Positions 13,185-13,215 of a DNA stretch of 13,215 nt are shown here, in pieces. The stretch's first letter is position 1, and each line of letters begins with the position of its first letter. The notes under the pieces were generated by a model. It made no database searches, was not told where the DNA came from, and worked only from the letters and a program-made list of their open reading frames with translations. A program made the position numbers and the translations under genes. Source of the DNA: SIG223 sp964442785 (GTDB lineage: Bacteria; Bacillota_I; Bacilli_A; RFN20; DUOF01); NCBI GenBank assembly GCA_964442785.1, contig CAYTZW010000028.1:1-13215 (forward strand). The letters run 5' to 3'.

Positions 13185-13213
13185 ATTATATTAAAAATAA
13201 ATAGTAATTTCTA
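13185..13213 (-). promoter_or_regulatory. Possible promoter of the plsX-ffh operon
   Basis: On the minus strand TATAAT (13190-13185) is preceded at 17 nt by TAGAAA (13213-13208, 4 of 6 to TTGACA). It lies about 32 nt before the plsX start. The region is so AT-rich that chance matches are likely, and genes beyond the window edge could also be part of the operon. Confidence 0.4.
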
Positions 13214-13215
13214 GT

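Noticed and set aside
1..13215. Genetic code 4 (TGA as tryptophan), suggested by the mollicute-like gene order
   Set aside because: ftsY, the 84-residue gene and rimM end at TGA overlapping the next start, and tryptophans in conserved positions use TGG.
1..13215. tRNA, rRNA, CRISPR array, transposase or phage attachment site
   Set aside because: No cloverleaf-like block, spaced repeat array, transposase-like protein or duplicated flank was seen. The only long simple repeat is the (AT)12 tract.

Overview
The window is AT-rich, carries strong AGGAGG-type ribosome binding sites, and shows the housekeeping gene order of low-GC Gram-positive bacteria: plsX, rnc, ftsY, ylxM, ffh, rpsP, khpA, rimM, trmD, rplS, lepB, all on the minus strand. 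TGA is a stop codon (ftsY, the 84-residue membrane gene and rimM all end on it), so this is genetic code 11 and not a Mycoplasma/Spiroplasma code-4 genome. plsX abuts rnc with no acpP, and rnc abuts ftsY with no smc. That streamlined arrangement suggests a reduced-genome Bacilli lineage of the Erysipelotrichales/RF39/Acholeplasma-like sort. The lineage is inference; the low-GC Firmicutes character is well supported.

Transcription runs mostly right to left. (1) 13153-8430 looks like one operon, plsX-rnc-ftsY-(84-aa membrane protein)-ylxM-ffh, with overlaps of 4-8 nt or gaps of 3-9 nt. It joins phospholipid precursor synthesis, RNA processing and the signal recognition particle pathway (Ffh, its receptor FtsY, and YlxM). 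It ends in a hairpin shared with a convergent plus-strand gene. (2) 8418-6802 is an accessory block set into the usually contiguous ffh/rpsP junction: two divergent genes I do not recognise, separated by a 171-nt region with matching promoter-like and inverted-repeat elements. (3) 6767-4811 is the rpsP-khpA-rimM-trmD operon, driven by a perfect TTGACA-17-TATAAT promoter, with a terminator-like hairpin between khpA and rimM. (4) 4814-1921 holds pyk (pyruvate kinase) and an unknown secreted lipoprotein. The lipoprotein promoter contains an (AT)12 tract between a -35-like and an extended -10 element, a good candidate for phase variation. (5) 1872-1283 is rplS with its own promoter and a structured 5' leader. 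(6) 1240-598 is lepB (signal peptidase I). (7) 388-1 is the start of dinD (DNA-damage-inducible protein D), cut by the window edge.

Most of the window serves making proteins and placing them: ribosomal proteins and their maturation (RpsP, RplS, RimM, KhpA, RNase III), tRNA modification (TrmD), and targeting and processing of exported proteins (Ffh, FtsY, YlxM, signal peptidase). Unusual points are the TA-repeat promoter of the lipoprotein, a terminator hairpin whose descending arm is the -35 box of the rpsP promoter, a YlxM with an extra C-terminal domain, a small membrane protein inside the SRP operon, and the two unknown divergent genes. I saw no tRNA, rRNA, CRISPR array, insertion sequence or phage module.
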